Assembly: GCA_910587655.1 (NCBI GenBank) | Contig: CAJUND010000006.1 | Coordinates: forward strand, 100,829 to 164,828 | Length of the DNA stretch: 64,000 bases | Direction of reading: 5' to 3' | Source of the DNA: an uncultured Agathobacter sp. | GTDB lineage: Bacteria > Bacillota > Clostridia > Lachnospirales > Lachnospiraceae | Shown here: positions 43,272 to 51,112 of the stretch, one piece after another | Numbering within the stretch: position 1 is the first letter of the stretch | Layout of the letters: each line of letters begins with the position of its first letter | Translations under genes and position numbers: made by a program | Notes under the pieces: model-generated | What the model saw: the letters and a program-made list of their open reading frames with translations, nothing else | What the model was told of the DNA's origin: nothing | The model's database searches: none

Positions 43272-45089
43272 ATGACAATCAGGGAAATGTGGCATTACAT
43301 GGTATTCCAGACAAAGGGATACCGCAGGCTTCAGGCGGCAATCGTGCTGGGCGCGCTGACAGCGGCGGCAGTACCGTACCTGAACAGTGTTTTTTACGCA
43401 CGTATCCTGGATCTGCTTTTGCTTTCCAGGTATCAGGCGGCAGTTTCTGCCGTGGTACTGATGACAGGTTCCCTTCTCGTTTTAAATCTTGTGGCGAGGG
43501 GATGCGAGAGAATGGTTTTTCATTACTGTGAGCCTTGTGAAGCCGAGGTGAAAAAACGGATGGCCCAAAAAGCGTTTTCCATGGAATACGAAAGTATTGA
43601 CCGGACCGAAACGCTTGCCGTGTTCCGGCGGGTGCGCGCAGGTGAACAGGGGATGGGCGGCGTGCAGAAACAGCTGCTGGAAATCTGGCAGTTTTTTAAG
43701 GAGCTTGCAGGAATCGCCTTTGCCGCAGGCTTTCTGCTGGTACTTTTCTCTAGAACGGACCGTGCGAAGGAGAGCGCCGCGGTGTCATTCCTGCTTCCGG
43801 CAGTCATGATTTTTTCCATCTGTGCAGTGCTTGTCCTGAGCAGCTTTTTTTCCAGAAAGGACGGGGAATTTCGGGTGGAAACGGAGCTGAAAAACGAGCA
43901 TATCAATACATTGTCTGCGTACCTGATTGGTCTGATTGAACGGGAATCATATGCGAAGTCTGTCCGTCTTTTCGGTTTAAAAGACTACCTGTACAAAAAA
44001 TACCTCCAGTTTCAGAACATAGGGGCAATATATACCGAGGAAGGATGCCACAGCGGGAAATGCCAGATGGTTCCGGCATTTGCCACACAGATGCTTGCCG
44101 CCGTTACCTATATTTATATTGCGGCAAAAGCGCTGGCAGGCAGTATTACCATCGGTGAGGTGACGATGTACGCAGGTGCGGTCATTGCCATGATTGCGGG
44201 AATCCAGGCACTTTTGAACCGTTACCAGACCATTAATTACATGAACGAATATTTAAATACCTATGAGGAATTTATTACCAGTCCGAATATGCATTATGAC
44301 GGGACGCTGCCCATTGAAAAGCGCGACGACAATGAATACCTGCTGGAGTTTTCACATGTTTCTTTCCGTTATCCGGGAACGGAGCAGGATATTTTAAAGG
44401 ACGTGTCACTGACCTTCCATATCGGGGAAAAGCTTGCCCTTGTCGGTGTAAACGGTGCAGGCAAAACAACGTTAATCAAGCTTTTGTGCCGTCTGTACGA
44501 GCCGACCGAAGGGGAAATCAGGCTGAACGGAATTAATATTGAAAAGTATGACTATGAGGAATATGTGCAGATTTTTTCGGTTGTGTTCCAGGATTTTAAG
44601 CTGTATGATTTTCCGCTGGAGGAGAATGTTGCTTCCGGTATGCAGGTGGATAATGAAAAGCTCTGGAAGGTGCTTGGGCAGACCGGGCTGCGCGAATGTG
44701 TGGAAAAAATGCCGGATCAGCAGAAAACGCTGCTTGGGCATGAAAACGGCGCGGGCGTTTTACTGTCGGGTGGGGAAGCACAGAAGCTTGCCATTGCACG
44801 GGCGCTGTACAAGGATGCGCCGTTTATCATTCTTGACGAGCCGACGGCGGCGCTGGACCCGTTTGCGGAAGCGGAGGTTTACGAAAACTTCCATACCCTG
44901 ACGGGAAACCGGACCGCGGTCTATATTTCCCACCGGATGAGCAGCTGTAAGTTCTGTGACCGGATAGTGGTGCTGGAAGACGGAAAAATTCTGGAAGAGG
45001 GAGACCATGACGGACTTCTTGCAAAAAAAGGAAGATATTATGAGCTTTACCATGCGCAGGAGAAGTATTACACGGGCGGCATGTGTTGA
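43272..45089 (+). CDS. ABC exporter, fused membrane and ATPase domains
   Basis: About 605 residues. Membrane helices in the first 320 residues precede an ATPase with Walker A GVNGAGKTTLIKLL, Q-loop FSVVFQDFKLYD, signature LSGGEAQKLAIAR and Walker B FIILDEPTAALD. It is a paralogue of the preceding broken exporter, and the pair probably formed a heterodimer. Candidate starts are ATG 43260 and 43272; I prefer 43272 because the same leader is followed by an ATG at the same spacing before rpiB. The cargo is unknown. An AgrC/AgrA-like regulator system lies upstream. Confidence 0.9.
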   Translation: MTIREMWHYMVFQTKGYRRLQAAIVLGALTAAAVPYLNSVFYARILDLLLLSRYQAAVSAVVLMTGSLLVLNLVARGCERMVFHYCEPCEAEVKKRMAQKAFSMEYESIDRTETLAVFRRVRAGEQGMGGVQKQLLEIWQFFKELAGIAFAAGFLLVLFSRTDRAKESAAVSFLLPAVMIFSICAVLVLSSFFSRKDGEFRVETELKNEHINTLSAYLIGLIERESYAKSVRLFGLKDYLYKKYLQFQNIGAIYTEEGCHSGKCQMVPAFATQMLAAVTYIYIAAKALAGSITIGEVTMYAGAVIAMIAGIQALLNRYQTINYMNEYLNTYEEFITSPNMHYDGTLPIEKRDDNEYLLEFSHVSFRYPGTEQDILKDVSLTFHIGEKLALVGVNGAGKTTLIKLLCRLYEPTEGEIRLNGINIEKYDYEEYVQIFSVVFQDFKLYDFPLEENVASGMQVDNEKLWKVLGQTGLRECVEKMPDQQKTLLGHENGAGVLLSGGEAQKLAIARALYKDAPFIILDEPTAALDPFAEAEVYENFHTLTGNRTAVYISHRMSSCKFCDRIVVLEDGKILEEGDHDGLLAKKGRYYELYHAQEKYYTGGMC

Positions 45090-45114
45090 AATCCTGCCCT
45101 TTTTCTGATATAAT
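45086..45114 (+). promoter_or_regulatory. Sigma-A promoter for the S1 protein gene
   Basis: TTGAAA, 17 bases, TATAAT. The -35 element overlaps the stop codon of the ABC exporter. Confidence 0.85.
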
Positions 45115-45149
45115 GGGGAAAATTCAGATTAAAACGAGGAGGCGCAGCT

Positions 45150-46073
45150 ATGGAATCAGCAGGCAGCACAGAAACAATGAAGGATTACGAAAAGGAACTG
45201 GAACAGTCCTTCCGCACCATCAGGGAAGGGGACATCGTAAGCGGAACCGTAATTGCGGTTTCCGAGGAGGATGTGACACTGGACCTGGCATATTACACAC
45301 AGGGCGTGATTAAGGCGGAAAACTTAAGCAATGACCCGGATTTTAACCCGAAGGAGCAGTTAAACCAGGGGGATGTGATAGAAGCAACCGTGATCCGGGT
45401 GGACGACGGCAATGGAAATATCGAGCTTTCCAGAAAAGAAGCAAATGACGTCCTTGCATGGGAGAAGTTAAAGGAAATGCTGGAACAGGAGACGGTAGTG
45501 ACAGTCCGTATCAAGGAAAGTGTTCCGGCGGGCGTGGTAACCTTTTTGGAGGGAATCCGTGCATTTATTCCGGCTTCACAGATTTCCGCGGATTATGTGG
45601 AAGATACCAGCAAATGGATTGGAAAAGAAATAAAGGCAGTGGTGATTACTGCGGACAAAGAAAAAGACAAGCTGGTTCTTTCCGGTAAAAAGGTTGCCAG
45701 AAAGGAACAGGAAGAGGAAAGAAACCATAAGATAGCCATGCTTGTACCGGGAACCGTTGTGGAGGGCACCGTGGAAAGCATTATGCCGTACGGGGCATTC
45801 GTAAGCCTTGGAAATGGAATCAGCGGGCTTGTGCATATTTCACAGATCAGCCAGAAACGCATTGCATCTGTCCATGAGGTGTTAAAGGAAGGCCAGAAAG
45901 TGAAGGCAAAAATCTTAAACACGAATGATGGAAAAGTGAGCCTGAGCATGAAAGCCCTTGAAGATATCATGGAAAATACCCAGGCGGACGAAACGGCAGA
46001 AGCGCAGGAGTATTCATCAGGGGAAAGCGCATCCACCAGTCTGGGGGATTTACTGTCAAAGTTTAAATTATAG
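45150..46073 (+). CDS. S1 RNA-binding domain protein (RpsA-like)
   Basis: 307 residues with three S1-type OB domains (about 24-92, 110-180, 195-265). The last is the most typical (GTVVEGTVESIMPYGAFVSL, then GLVHISQISQKRI). It ends in a Ser/Glu-rich tail. Shorter than E. coli ribosomal protein S1; Clostridial proteins of this form are annotated as S1 homologues. It probably binds mRNA or ribosomes. GAGGAGG precedes the ATG. It has its own promoter and terminator. Confidence 0.88.
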   Translation: MESAGSTETMKDYEKELEQSFRTIREGDIVSGTVIAVSEEDVTLDLAYYTQGVIKAENLSNDPDFNPKEQLNQGDVIEATVIRVDDGNGNIELSRKEANDVLAWEKLKEMLEQETVVTVRIKESVPAGVVTFLEGIRAFIPASQISADYVEDTSKWIGKEIKAVVITADKEKDKLVLSGKKVARKEQEEERNHKIAMLVPGTVVEGTVESIMPYGAFVSLGNGISGLVHISQISQKRIASVHEVLKEGQKVKAKILNTNDGKVSLSMKALEDIMENTQADETAEAQEYSSGESASTSLGDLLSKFKL

Positions 46074-46077
46074 TATA

Positions 46078-46113
46078 AAAAACGGTGTATAGGCTGTCCT
46101 ACACACCGTTTTT
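46078..46113. terminator. Bidirectional terminator between the S1 gene and the transglycosylase gene
   Basis: ACGGTGTATAGG (46082-46093) pairs with CCTACACACCGT (46098-46109) with one wobble, flanked by A and T runs. The stop codon of the leftward transglycosylase lies inside the right arm. Confidence 0.85.
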
Positions 46114-46803
46114 ATAATAATTCAGCACTTTTTTCACATAATTCTGGGTTTCCTTAAACGGAGGAATCCCGCCGTACTTGTCCACATTGCCGCCGCCGGC
46201 ATTATAGGCAGCGAGTGCAAGGGAAATATCCCCGTTGTATTTTTTCAGGTTGGAAGCAATCAGTTTCGCGCCTCCCATGATATTTTCGTATGCATTGTAT
46301 GCATTGGAAACACCCAGGGATTTGGCAGTGGCAGGCATCAGCTGCATAACGCCCATGGCTCCGGCAGAGCTGACTGCTTTTGCGTTAAAGTTGGACTCAG
46401 CCTTGGCAATTGCCTTTAACAGGTTAATGTCCACATTGTATTTTTCTGAGGCTTCCTTAAAATAGCTTTCAAGGCTGTCCGGACAGCTGACGGATGGATT
46501 TTGTGCAGCTGTCTGAGTGCCGGAAGCATCCGTCGTACGGTTTACGGTTTCCCCGGTCAGTGGGCAAAAGCCTAACAGCTTCTGTACGGTTTCTACTGAA
46601 ACGGCGCCGGTACTCTGGGCAAGCAGCAGTGCATCCACAGCCATCGCCTGGCTGGTGCGCTGGATATTTGAAAGCACATCCTGAAAGGTTTCGACCATAT
46701 TTTCTGCGGTAACCTGCTGCTGCGGCTGCAAAGCAGCCTTGTTCTGCGACTCGATTGCTGCAGTTGCTGTTTCATTAATATAAGGTAAAATTGTCACGCT
46801 CAT
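46099..46803 (-). CDS. Lytic transglycosylase, SLT/Slt70-like catalytic domain
   Basis: 234 residues. The catalytic glutamate is in AIAKAESNFNAKAVSSAGAM followed by GVMQLMPATAKSLGV and AAYNAGGGNVDKYGGIPPF, typical of the soluble lytic transglycosylase fold that cleaves the MurNAc-GlcNAc bond with 1,6-anhydro products. There is no signal peptide or membrane helix: the N-terminal 100 residues are Gln/Thr-rich. Such proteins may be exported by the flagellar system or another unrecognised route; that is inference. AGGAGA precedes the ATG. Confidence 0.88.
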   Translation of the reverse strand: MSVTILPYINETATAAIESQNKAALQPQQQVTAENMVETFQDVLSNIQRTSQAMAVDALLLAQSTGAVSVETVQKLLGFCPLTGETVNRTTDASGTQTAAQNPSVSCPDSLESYFKEASEKYNVDINLLKAIAKAESNFNAKAVSSAGAMGVMQLMPATAKSLGVSNAYNAYENIMGGAKLIASNLKKYNGDISLALAAYNAGGGNVDKYGGIPPFKETQNYVKKVLNYYKNGV

Positions 46804-46834
46804 GAACTGTCTTCTCCTAAATGAGTATGGTTAT

Positions 46835-46864
46835 TTGTCTGCACAACGGCAAATCTGGTATAAT
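46835..46864 (+). promoter_or_regulatory. Promoter for lysA
   Basis: TTGTCT, 18 bases, TATAAT with TG one base before it (extended -10). The gene starts 157 bases downstream; this leader shows no clear lysine riboswitch. Confidence 0.6.
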
Positions 46865-47021
46865 CATAACACACTTCCCGGAAAAAAGAAAGGAAAATTA
46901 AAGGAAAAGGCGAAAATTGCTTGAATTTGACGGGTAATTGTTGTAGAGTAAATGGCGAAGCGAAACAGTCTGCATAAACAGCATACTGTTACCCGAAAGC
47001 AACGAGGACAGGAGAAAACAC

Positions 47022-48290
47022 ATGGAAAAGAAACCATTCGTAACCAAAACACAGGTGGAGGAAATCGTAAAGACCTATCCGACGCCGTTTCATTTATATG
47101 ACGAAAAAGGCATCCGGGAAAATGCCAGGAAGGTGAAGGAGGCTTTTGCCTGGAATCCGAATTTCCGCGAGTATTTTGCGGTAAAGGCAAATCCGAATCC
47201 GTATATTTTAAAAATATTACAGGAATACGACATGGGCTGTGACTGCTCATCCTATACAGAGCTGATGCTGGCAAAATCCTGCGGGTTTGACGGAGAGCAT
47301 ATCATGTTTTCATCAAACGACACACCTGCGGAGGAATTTGCCTATGCAGATGAGCTTGGTTCCATTATCAATCTGGATGATTTTACGCATATTGATTTTC
47401 TTGAGCAGACCATAGGGCATATTCCGGAAACGATCAGCTGCCGTTATAATCCGGGCGGGGTTTTTGAGCTTAGCAACGGAATCATGGACAACCCCGGCGA
47501 CTCAAAGTACGGGATGACAAAAGAGCAGCTGATTGAGGCGTTTCAAATATTAAAGAGTAAAGGCGCAAAGCATTTTGGGGTTCATGCGTTTCTTGCGAGC
47601 AACACGGTGACGAACGAATATTACCCGAAGCTGGCAGGCCAGCTGTTTGAACTGGTCGTGGAGCTGAGGGAAAAGACAGGCTGCGACATTGCATTTGTCA
47701 ACCTTTCCGGCGGGGTGGGGATTCCGTATGAGCCGGACAAGGAGCCGAATGATATTGCAGCCATCGGTGAGGGCGTGCATCAGGCATTTGATCAAGTGCT
47801 GGTTCCGGCAGGACTTTCTGATGTGGCGATTTACTGCGAGATGGGACGTTTTATGCTGGGACCGTACGGCTGTGTGGTAACAAAGGCAATTCACGAGAAG
47901 CATATTTATAAAGAATATATCGGAGTGGACGCCTGCGCGGCAAACCTGATGCGTCCGGCAATTTACGGCGCATACCACCATATTACGGTTCTTGGCAAAG
48001 AGAATGCTGCGTGTGACCATAAATATGACGTCACCGGATCGCTTTGTGAAAACTGTGATAAATTTGCGGTGGACCGCTATCTTCCGGAAATTGAAAAGGG
48101 TGATTACCTGGTGATTCATGACAGCGGCGCGCATGGGTTTTCCATGGGTTATAATTACAACGGACGTCTCCGTTCCGCCGAGCTTCTGCTGAAGGAGGAC
48201 GGAAGCGTGCAGTTAATCCGCCGTGCGGAAACGCCGGAAGATTATTTTGCAACATTTGACTGTTTTGATGATATAAAAATTACAAAATAG
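47022..48290 (+). CDS. lysA: Diaminopimelate decarboxylase
   Basis: 422-residue PLP-dependent fold type III enzyme that makes lysine from meso-diaminopimelate. The PLP lysine is in YFAVKANPNPYILK (Lys55). FVNLSGGVGIPY, YCEMGRFMLGPYG and the partner-subunit cysteine in GSLCENCDKFAVDR are typical. Carboxynorspermidine decarboxylases look similar but carry different active-site residues. AGGACAGGAG precedes the ATG. A single-gene unit between its own promoter and terminator. Confidence 0.9.
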   Translation: MEKKPFVTKTQVEEIVKTYPTPFHLYDEKGIRENARKVKEAFAWNPNFREYFAVKANPNPYILKILQEYDMGCDCSSYTELMLAKSCGFDGEHIMFSSNDTPAEEFAYADELGSIINLDDFTHIDFLEQTIGHIPETISCRYNPGGVFELSNGIMDNPGDSKYGMTKEQLIEAFQILKSKGAKHFGVHAFLASNTVTNEYYPKLAGQLFELVVELREKTGCDIAFVNLSGGVGIPYEPDKEPNDIAAIGEGVHQAFDQVLVPAGLSDVAIYCEMGRFMLGPYGCVVTKAIHEKHIYKEYIGVDACAANLMRPAIYGAYHHITVLGKENAACDHKYDVTGSLCENCDKFAVDRYLPEIEKGDYLVIHDSGAHGFSMGYNYNGRLRSAELLLKEDGSVQLIRRAETPEDYFATFDCFDDIKITK

Positions 48291-48329
48291 CAGATGGATG
48301 TTCTGCATATATAAAAAAGAGTTTCGCAG

Positions 48330-48364
48330 GGGAAACGCTTCGTGAGGAAGCTGTTTCCCTTTTT
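48330..48364 (+). terminator. Terminator of lysA
   Basis: GGGAAACGCTTC pairs with GAAGCTGTTTCCC (one bulge), followed by five T. Confidence 0.85.
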
Positions 48365-48445
48365 ACCTCTCTTTTTCGTGCAGAAATTAAGAGGAAAAAG
48401 CAGGAAACATCATATATAATAACAATTGTCGGGAGGATTGATATC

Positions 48446-49309
48446 ATGGAATGGGTTGAAAGATTAAATGACGCAGTCGGCTATATTGAAAAACATCTGA
48501 CAGAGGAAATCGACTATGGGCAGCTTGGGAGAATCGCCTGCTGTTCATCCTATCACTTTCAGAGAATGTTTGCTTATATGGCAGGCATTCCATTATCCGA
48601 GTACATCCGCAGAAGGAAAATGTCACTTGCCGCCGTGGATTTGCAGGGGAAGGATATGAAAGTTATAGATGTTGCAAATAAATATGGATACAGTTCGCCT
48701 ACTTCATTTAACAGGGCATTTCAGTCTGTGCATGGGATTGCTCCGTCTGCTGTAAAAAACGGGGGTATATCCGTAAAATCCTTCCCGCCTGTTACTTTTA
48801 AAATTACAGTCAAAGGAGTGGAAGAAATGAATTACCGGATTGAAACAAAAGAAGCGTTTCGTATCACAGGAGTATCTGTACCATTGGATAAGGAGATTGA
48901 GAAGAACTTTGCAGTCATTCCCGCAAAATGGCAGGAAGTATCCGAGAACGGAACCCTGCAGAAGCTGGTTGGCATGATGGACACGCCGCCCATGGGAGTG
49001 CTTGGAGTCAGTACCTGCGGTGATATGGAACCGTGGCGGTATTATATTGCCGTGTCTTCTTCACAGACAGAGGAAGGTATGGAAGAGTATATTGTACCGG
49101 CGGCTACCTGGGCAGTATTTTCCGGGGAGGGTACCAATCAGTCTATTCAGGAATTAGAGCAGCGTATTGTAACGGAATGGCTTCCGACATCAGGATATGA
49201 GTACGGCAATGCCCCGGATGTTGAGGTCTACTTAAATCCGGATCCGCAGAATGCACAGTATGAGGTATGGATACCTGTTACGAAAAAAAGCAGCGGCATC
49301 GGGGAGTAA
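48446..49309 (+). CDS. AraC-family regulator with GyrI-like effector domain
   Basis: 287 residues. Residues 1-110 are a two-helix-turn-helix AraC domain (HLTEEIDYGQLGRIACCSSY, NKYGYSSPTSFNRAFQSVHG). From about 125 a GyrI/Rob-type effector-binding domain follows (FRITGVSVPLDKEIEKNF, EEYIVPAATWAVFSG), which in relatives binds cationic drugs or small ligands. No efflux or metabolic partner is adjacent, so the regulon is unknown. GGGAGG precedes the ATG. Confidence 0.92.
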   Translation: MEWVERLNDAVGYIEKHLTEEIDYGQLGRIACCSSYHFQRMFAYMAGIPLSEYIRRRKMSLAAVDLQGKDMKVIDVANKYGYSSPTSFNRAFQSVHGIAPSAVKNGGISVKSFPPVTFKITVKGVEEMNYRIETKEAFRITGVSVPLDKEIEKNFAVIPAKWQEVSENGTLQKLVGMMDTPPMGVLGVSTCGDMEPWRYYIAVSSSQTEEGMEEYIVPAATWAVFSGEGTNQSIQELEQRIVTEWLPTSGYEYGNAPDVEVYLNPDPQNAQYEVWIPVTKKSSGIGE

Positions 49310-49340
49310 CGATACCGCTAAGCTTTTTGGGTAAAAATAA

Positions 49341-49424
49341 TGCCGGCAGTGGGACTTGAACCCACACGGTGTTGCCACCAACAGATTTTGAGTCTGCCTC
49401 GTCTGCCAATTCCGACATGCCGGC
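49341..49424 (-). tRNA. tRNA-Leu (anticodon CAA)
   Basis: 84 bases on the minus strand with a long variable arm typical of leucine tRNAs. Acceptor GCCGGCA pairs with TGCCGGC, discriminator A; anticodon loop CTCAAAA gives CAA; T arm GTGGG-TTCAAGT-CCCAC. The CCA end is not encoded. Confidence 0.95.
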
Positions 49425-49428
49425 CCAT

Positions 49429-49580
49429 GTAACATATCTGCGAAGCAGATGTGTTACCTACGTACATCGCATCGCGAAGCGATTTTTCATGCGATGTGCT
49501 CCTTTTCGCGAAGCGAATGTGTTACCGTAAGTCGTACCCTGAAAGGGTGCGACACAGTACATCGCCTTCCGCGAAGCGAA
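49429..49580. repeat. Tandem cluster of five short hairpins with GCGAAGC cores
   Basis: Units at 49429-49457 (GTAACATATCTGC-GAA-GCAGATGTGTTAC, split here), 49464-49497 (ACATCGCA outer arm, TCGCGAAGCGA inside), 49505-49525 (TTCGCGAAGCGAA), 49531-49553 (GTCGTACCC/GGGTGCGAC) and 49568-49580 (CCGCGAAGCGAA). From 49581 to 49781 I see only a hairpin, GGCGGTCAC/GTGACCGCC at 49741-49767, and no gene. Confidence 0.75.
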
Positions 49581-49781
49581 TGTATCACCACACGAACTAC
49601 CAAATTATACTACCATATACCAGACAACTTTTCAAGGACTTTTTCCGGTCCCTTCAAAATGCAGAAAAAGTTTCTCCCTGTTCAAGATTTGTGTTACTAA
49701 CAGTTATTTTTCAAAAGTATTCGTCAAAACACCGAAAGCAGGCGGTCACCCATGAATTGTGACCGCCCGGTAAGCTGGCAG

Positions 49782-50237
49782 TTATCGTTCCATCGTAAAA
49801 ATGGTCACCTCAACATTTCCGTCCATTTCTCTGCCGGTAACGCTGAACCCGCATTTTTCTGTATAGAATTTTATATTCTGTTCCTTGTCCGAAGGCGTCA
49901 CCAATGTAATTTGCTTCCAGTCGGGACAAATTGACAGCATATATCGGAATGCCTGTGTGCCTATCCCCAGTCCCTGATACGCTGGAATAATACATAGACA
50001 TCCAAGATAATACATCCCATTTCCTTTATTTTCTAAAGAAATTACTCCAACGGGGATACCATCTTTCATAATAATATGTTTGGGAAATCGGAGGATAGAC
50101 GCTTCCATCTGACTTTTCGTTTTTCCATAGCCGGGGCATTCCCCATAGCGGACAAAATCATCATAAAATGAAGAATTATAAATATCTATCATCAAATCGG
50201 CATCCGGTTTGATGGCTTCTCTGTATGTCAATCCCAT
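49782..50237 (-). CDS. GNAT family N-acetyltransferase
   Basis: 151 residues. The acetyl-CoA-binding motif A is LCIIPAYQGLGIGTQAFRYM, flanked by GIPVGVISLENKGNGMYYLG. C-terminal KFYTEKCGFSVTGREMDGNV is typical of the family. The substrate cannot be predicted. It stands alone and converges on the tRNA-Leu and repeats. Confidence 0.88.
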   Translation of the reverse strand: MGLTYREAIKPDADLMIDIYNSSFYDDFVRYGECPGYGKTKSQMEASILRFPKHIIMKDGIPVGVISLENKGNGMYYLGCLCIIPAYQGLGIGTQAFRYMLSICPDWKQITLVTPSDKEQNIKFYTEKCGFSVTGREMDGNVEVTIFTMER

Positions 50238-50373
50238 TTTCTTATCCTTTCAAACCCTGATTGATCTTTCTGATTATAGCATGGCACAGGCTTCCTTACA
50301 ACTCGTTTTCGTGAAATTGCCGGAGTTTCAACCGGCAGCATAAATCTTTTACAGGGACAAAAGTCCTTGTTCG

Positions 50374-50402
50374 TTGACAAAAGTTATCATATATGATAAC
50401 AT
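50374..50402 (+). promoter_or_regulatory. Promoter with embedded 18-bp perfect palindrome (probable operator)
   Basis: TTGACA (50374-50379), 17 bases, TAACAT. The spacer is occupied by GTTATCATATATGATAAC (50383-50400), an exact palindrome overlapping the -10 element, well placed for repression. GACAAAAGT occurs twice with a 20-base offset just upstream (50356 and 50376). The XRE-type repressor encoded immediately downstream is the obvious candidate ligand. Confidence 0.75.
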
Positions 50403-50456
50403 AAATTTTGTATTCGCTCCGTGCAAATTGCTGATAAATCAGGACTGTATGGCACG

Positions 50457-50506
50457 AAAGAAAGGAAATAAGCCGCAGGCGCAGCGTCCGCGGCATGGTA
50501 TCAGGC
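50457..50506 (+). promoter_or_regulatory. Structured leader, copy 3 of 3, before the XRE gene
   Basis: AAAGAAAGG at 50457; arms GCCGCAGG (50472-50479) and TCCGCGGC (50487-50494) pair except one A-C; ATGGTA at 50495; six bases; ATG 50507. The loop is only seven bases here. Confidence 0.7.
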
Positions 50507-50722
50507 ATGAACGAAATCAATTCCCCCAGACAGGAGGTTGCCAGGCAGATTAAGCAGGTGCGAAAGGAGCAGGGCATCACACAGGAATCCCTGGCCGAAC
50601 TGGTCGGAACAAAGAAATCCAATATTTCCCGCCTGGAAAGCGGCAGGTATAATCCGAGCCTTGATTTTCTGGCAAAGGTGGCTGGGGGACTTGGGAAAAA
50701 AATACAGGTAAAGGTGAAGTGA
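50507..50722 (+). CDS. XRE-family transcriptional regulator
   Basis: 71 residues, a bare helix-turn-helix: RQIKQVRKEQGITQESLAEL followed by VGTKKSNISRLESGRY and a hydrophobic end. It probably binds the palindrome in its own promoter. Start options are 50495 and 50507; I chose 50507 because of the leader spacing shared with rpiB. It is followed after three bases by an unknown 92-residue gene, so the two are likely cotranscribed. Confidence 0.85.
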   Translation: MNEINSPRQEVARQIKQVRKEQGITQESLAELVGTKKSNISRLESGRYNPSLDFLAKVAGGLGKKIQVKVK

Positions 50723-50725
50723 GAA

Positions 50726-51004
50726 ATGTTAATGAAATTAGGTAAATATAAAGACAATGATGTGGAGCTGTGCCGTACAACCAACGGACGGGTGAGCAGT
50801 GAAACGGCGGAAGCGCTTTTAGAGCAGCAGATTCCGTTTACCAAAAGCAGCAAAAGGATTCCGTTTTACAGGCGCGAGGAATACCAGGGTGCGGATACCA
50901 TCTGGGTAATTTCCATCAATCCCAGGCGTTACGGACAGGCGCGGCGGGTGATTGACAGCATGGACCGCGTTTACAGGGAACGCCTGGTATTATCCAATTA
51001 TTAG
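50726..51004 (+). CDS. Unknown 92-residue protein cotranscribed with the XRE regulator
   Basis: I do not recognise a family. The protein is basic with no membrane segment; central KSSKRIPFYRREEYQGADTI, C-terminal NPRRYGQARRVIDSMDRVYR. It starts three bases after the XRE stop with AGGTGA upstream (a second ATG lies six bases later). A toxin of the RelE or HigB fold would be expected to look different, so I do not call it one. The context only suggests that it shares autoregulation with the XRE protein. Confidence 0.65.
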   Translation: MLMKLGKYKDNDVELCRTTNGRVSSETAEALLEQQIPFTKSSKRIPFYRREEYQGADTIWVISINPRRYGQARRVIDSMDRVYRERLVLSNY

Positions 51005-51112
51005 TGAAAAAACTGTGAAAAACTTCAAAAATGAAACGGGTTGTGGTAACATAAAAAAGTATTGCGGCAGTTAATAAGAACTGTTTCTGCCAGGAAAGGA
51101 ACCGCATTTTTT

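Noticed and set aside
39699..45089. Agr quorum-sensing or bacteriocin operon
   Set aside because: The regulator and kinase are of that type, but no agrB, precursor peptide or leader-peptide gene could be found.
46804..46880. Sigma-D promoter for the transglycosylase gene
   Set aside because: A GCCG is present on the minus strand but no TAAA at the right distance.
46888..46980. Fourth copy of the shared leader before lysA
   Set aside because: AAAGAAAGG is present but no matching hairpin, RTGGTR or ATG at the right spacing follows.
49429..49580. Possible CRISPR array
   Set aside because: Repeat units differ in length and sequence, and there are no equal spacers and no cas genes.
50507..51004. 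Toxin-antitoxin system
   Set aside because: The XRE protein alone is not enough, and the partner does not resemble RelE, HigB, HipA or other toxins known to me.
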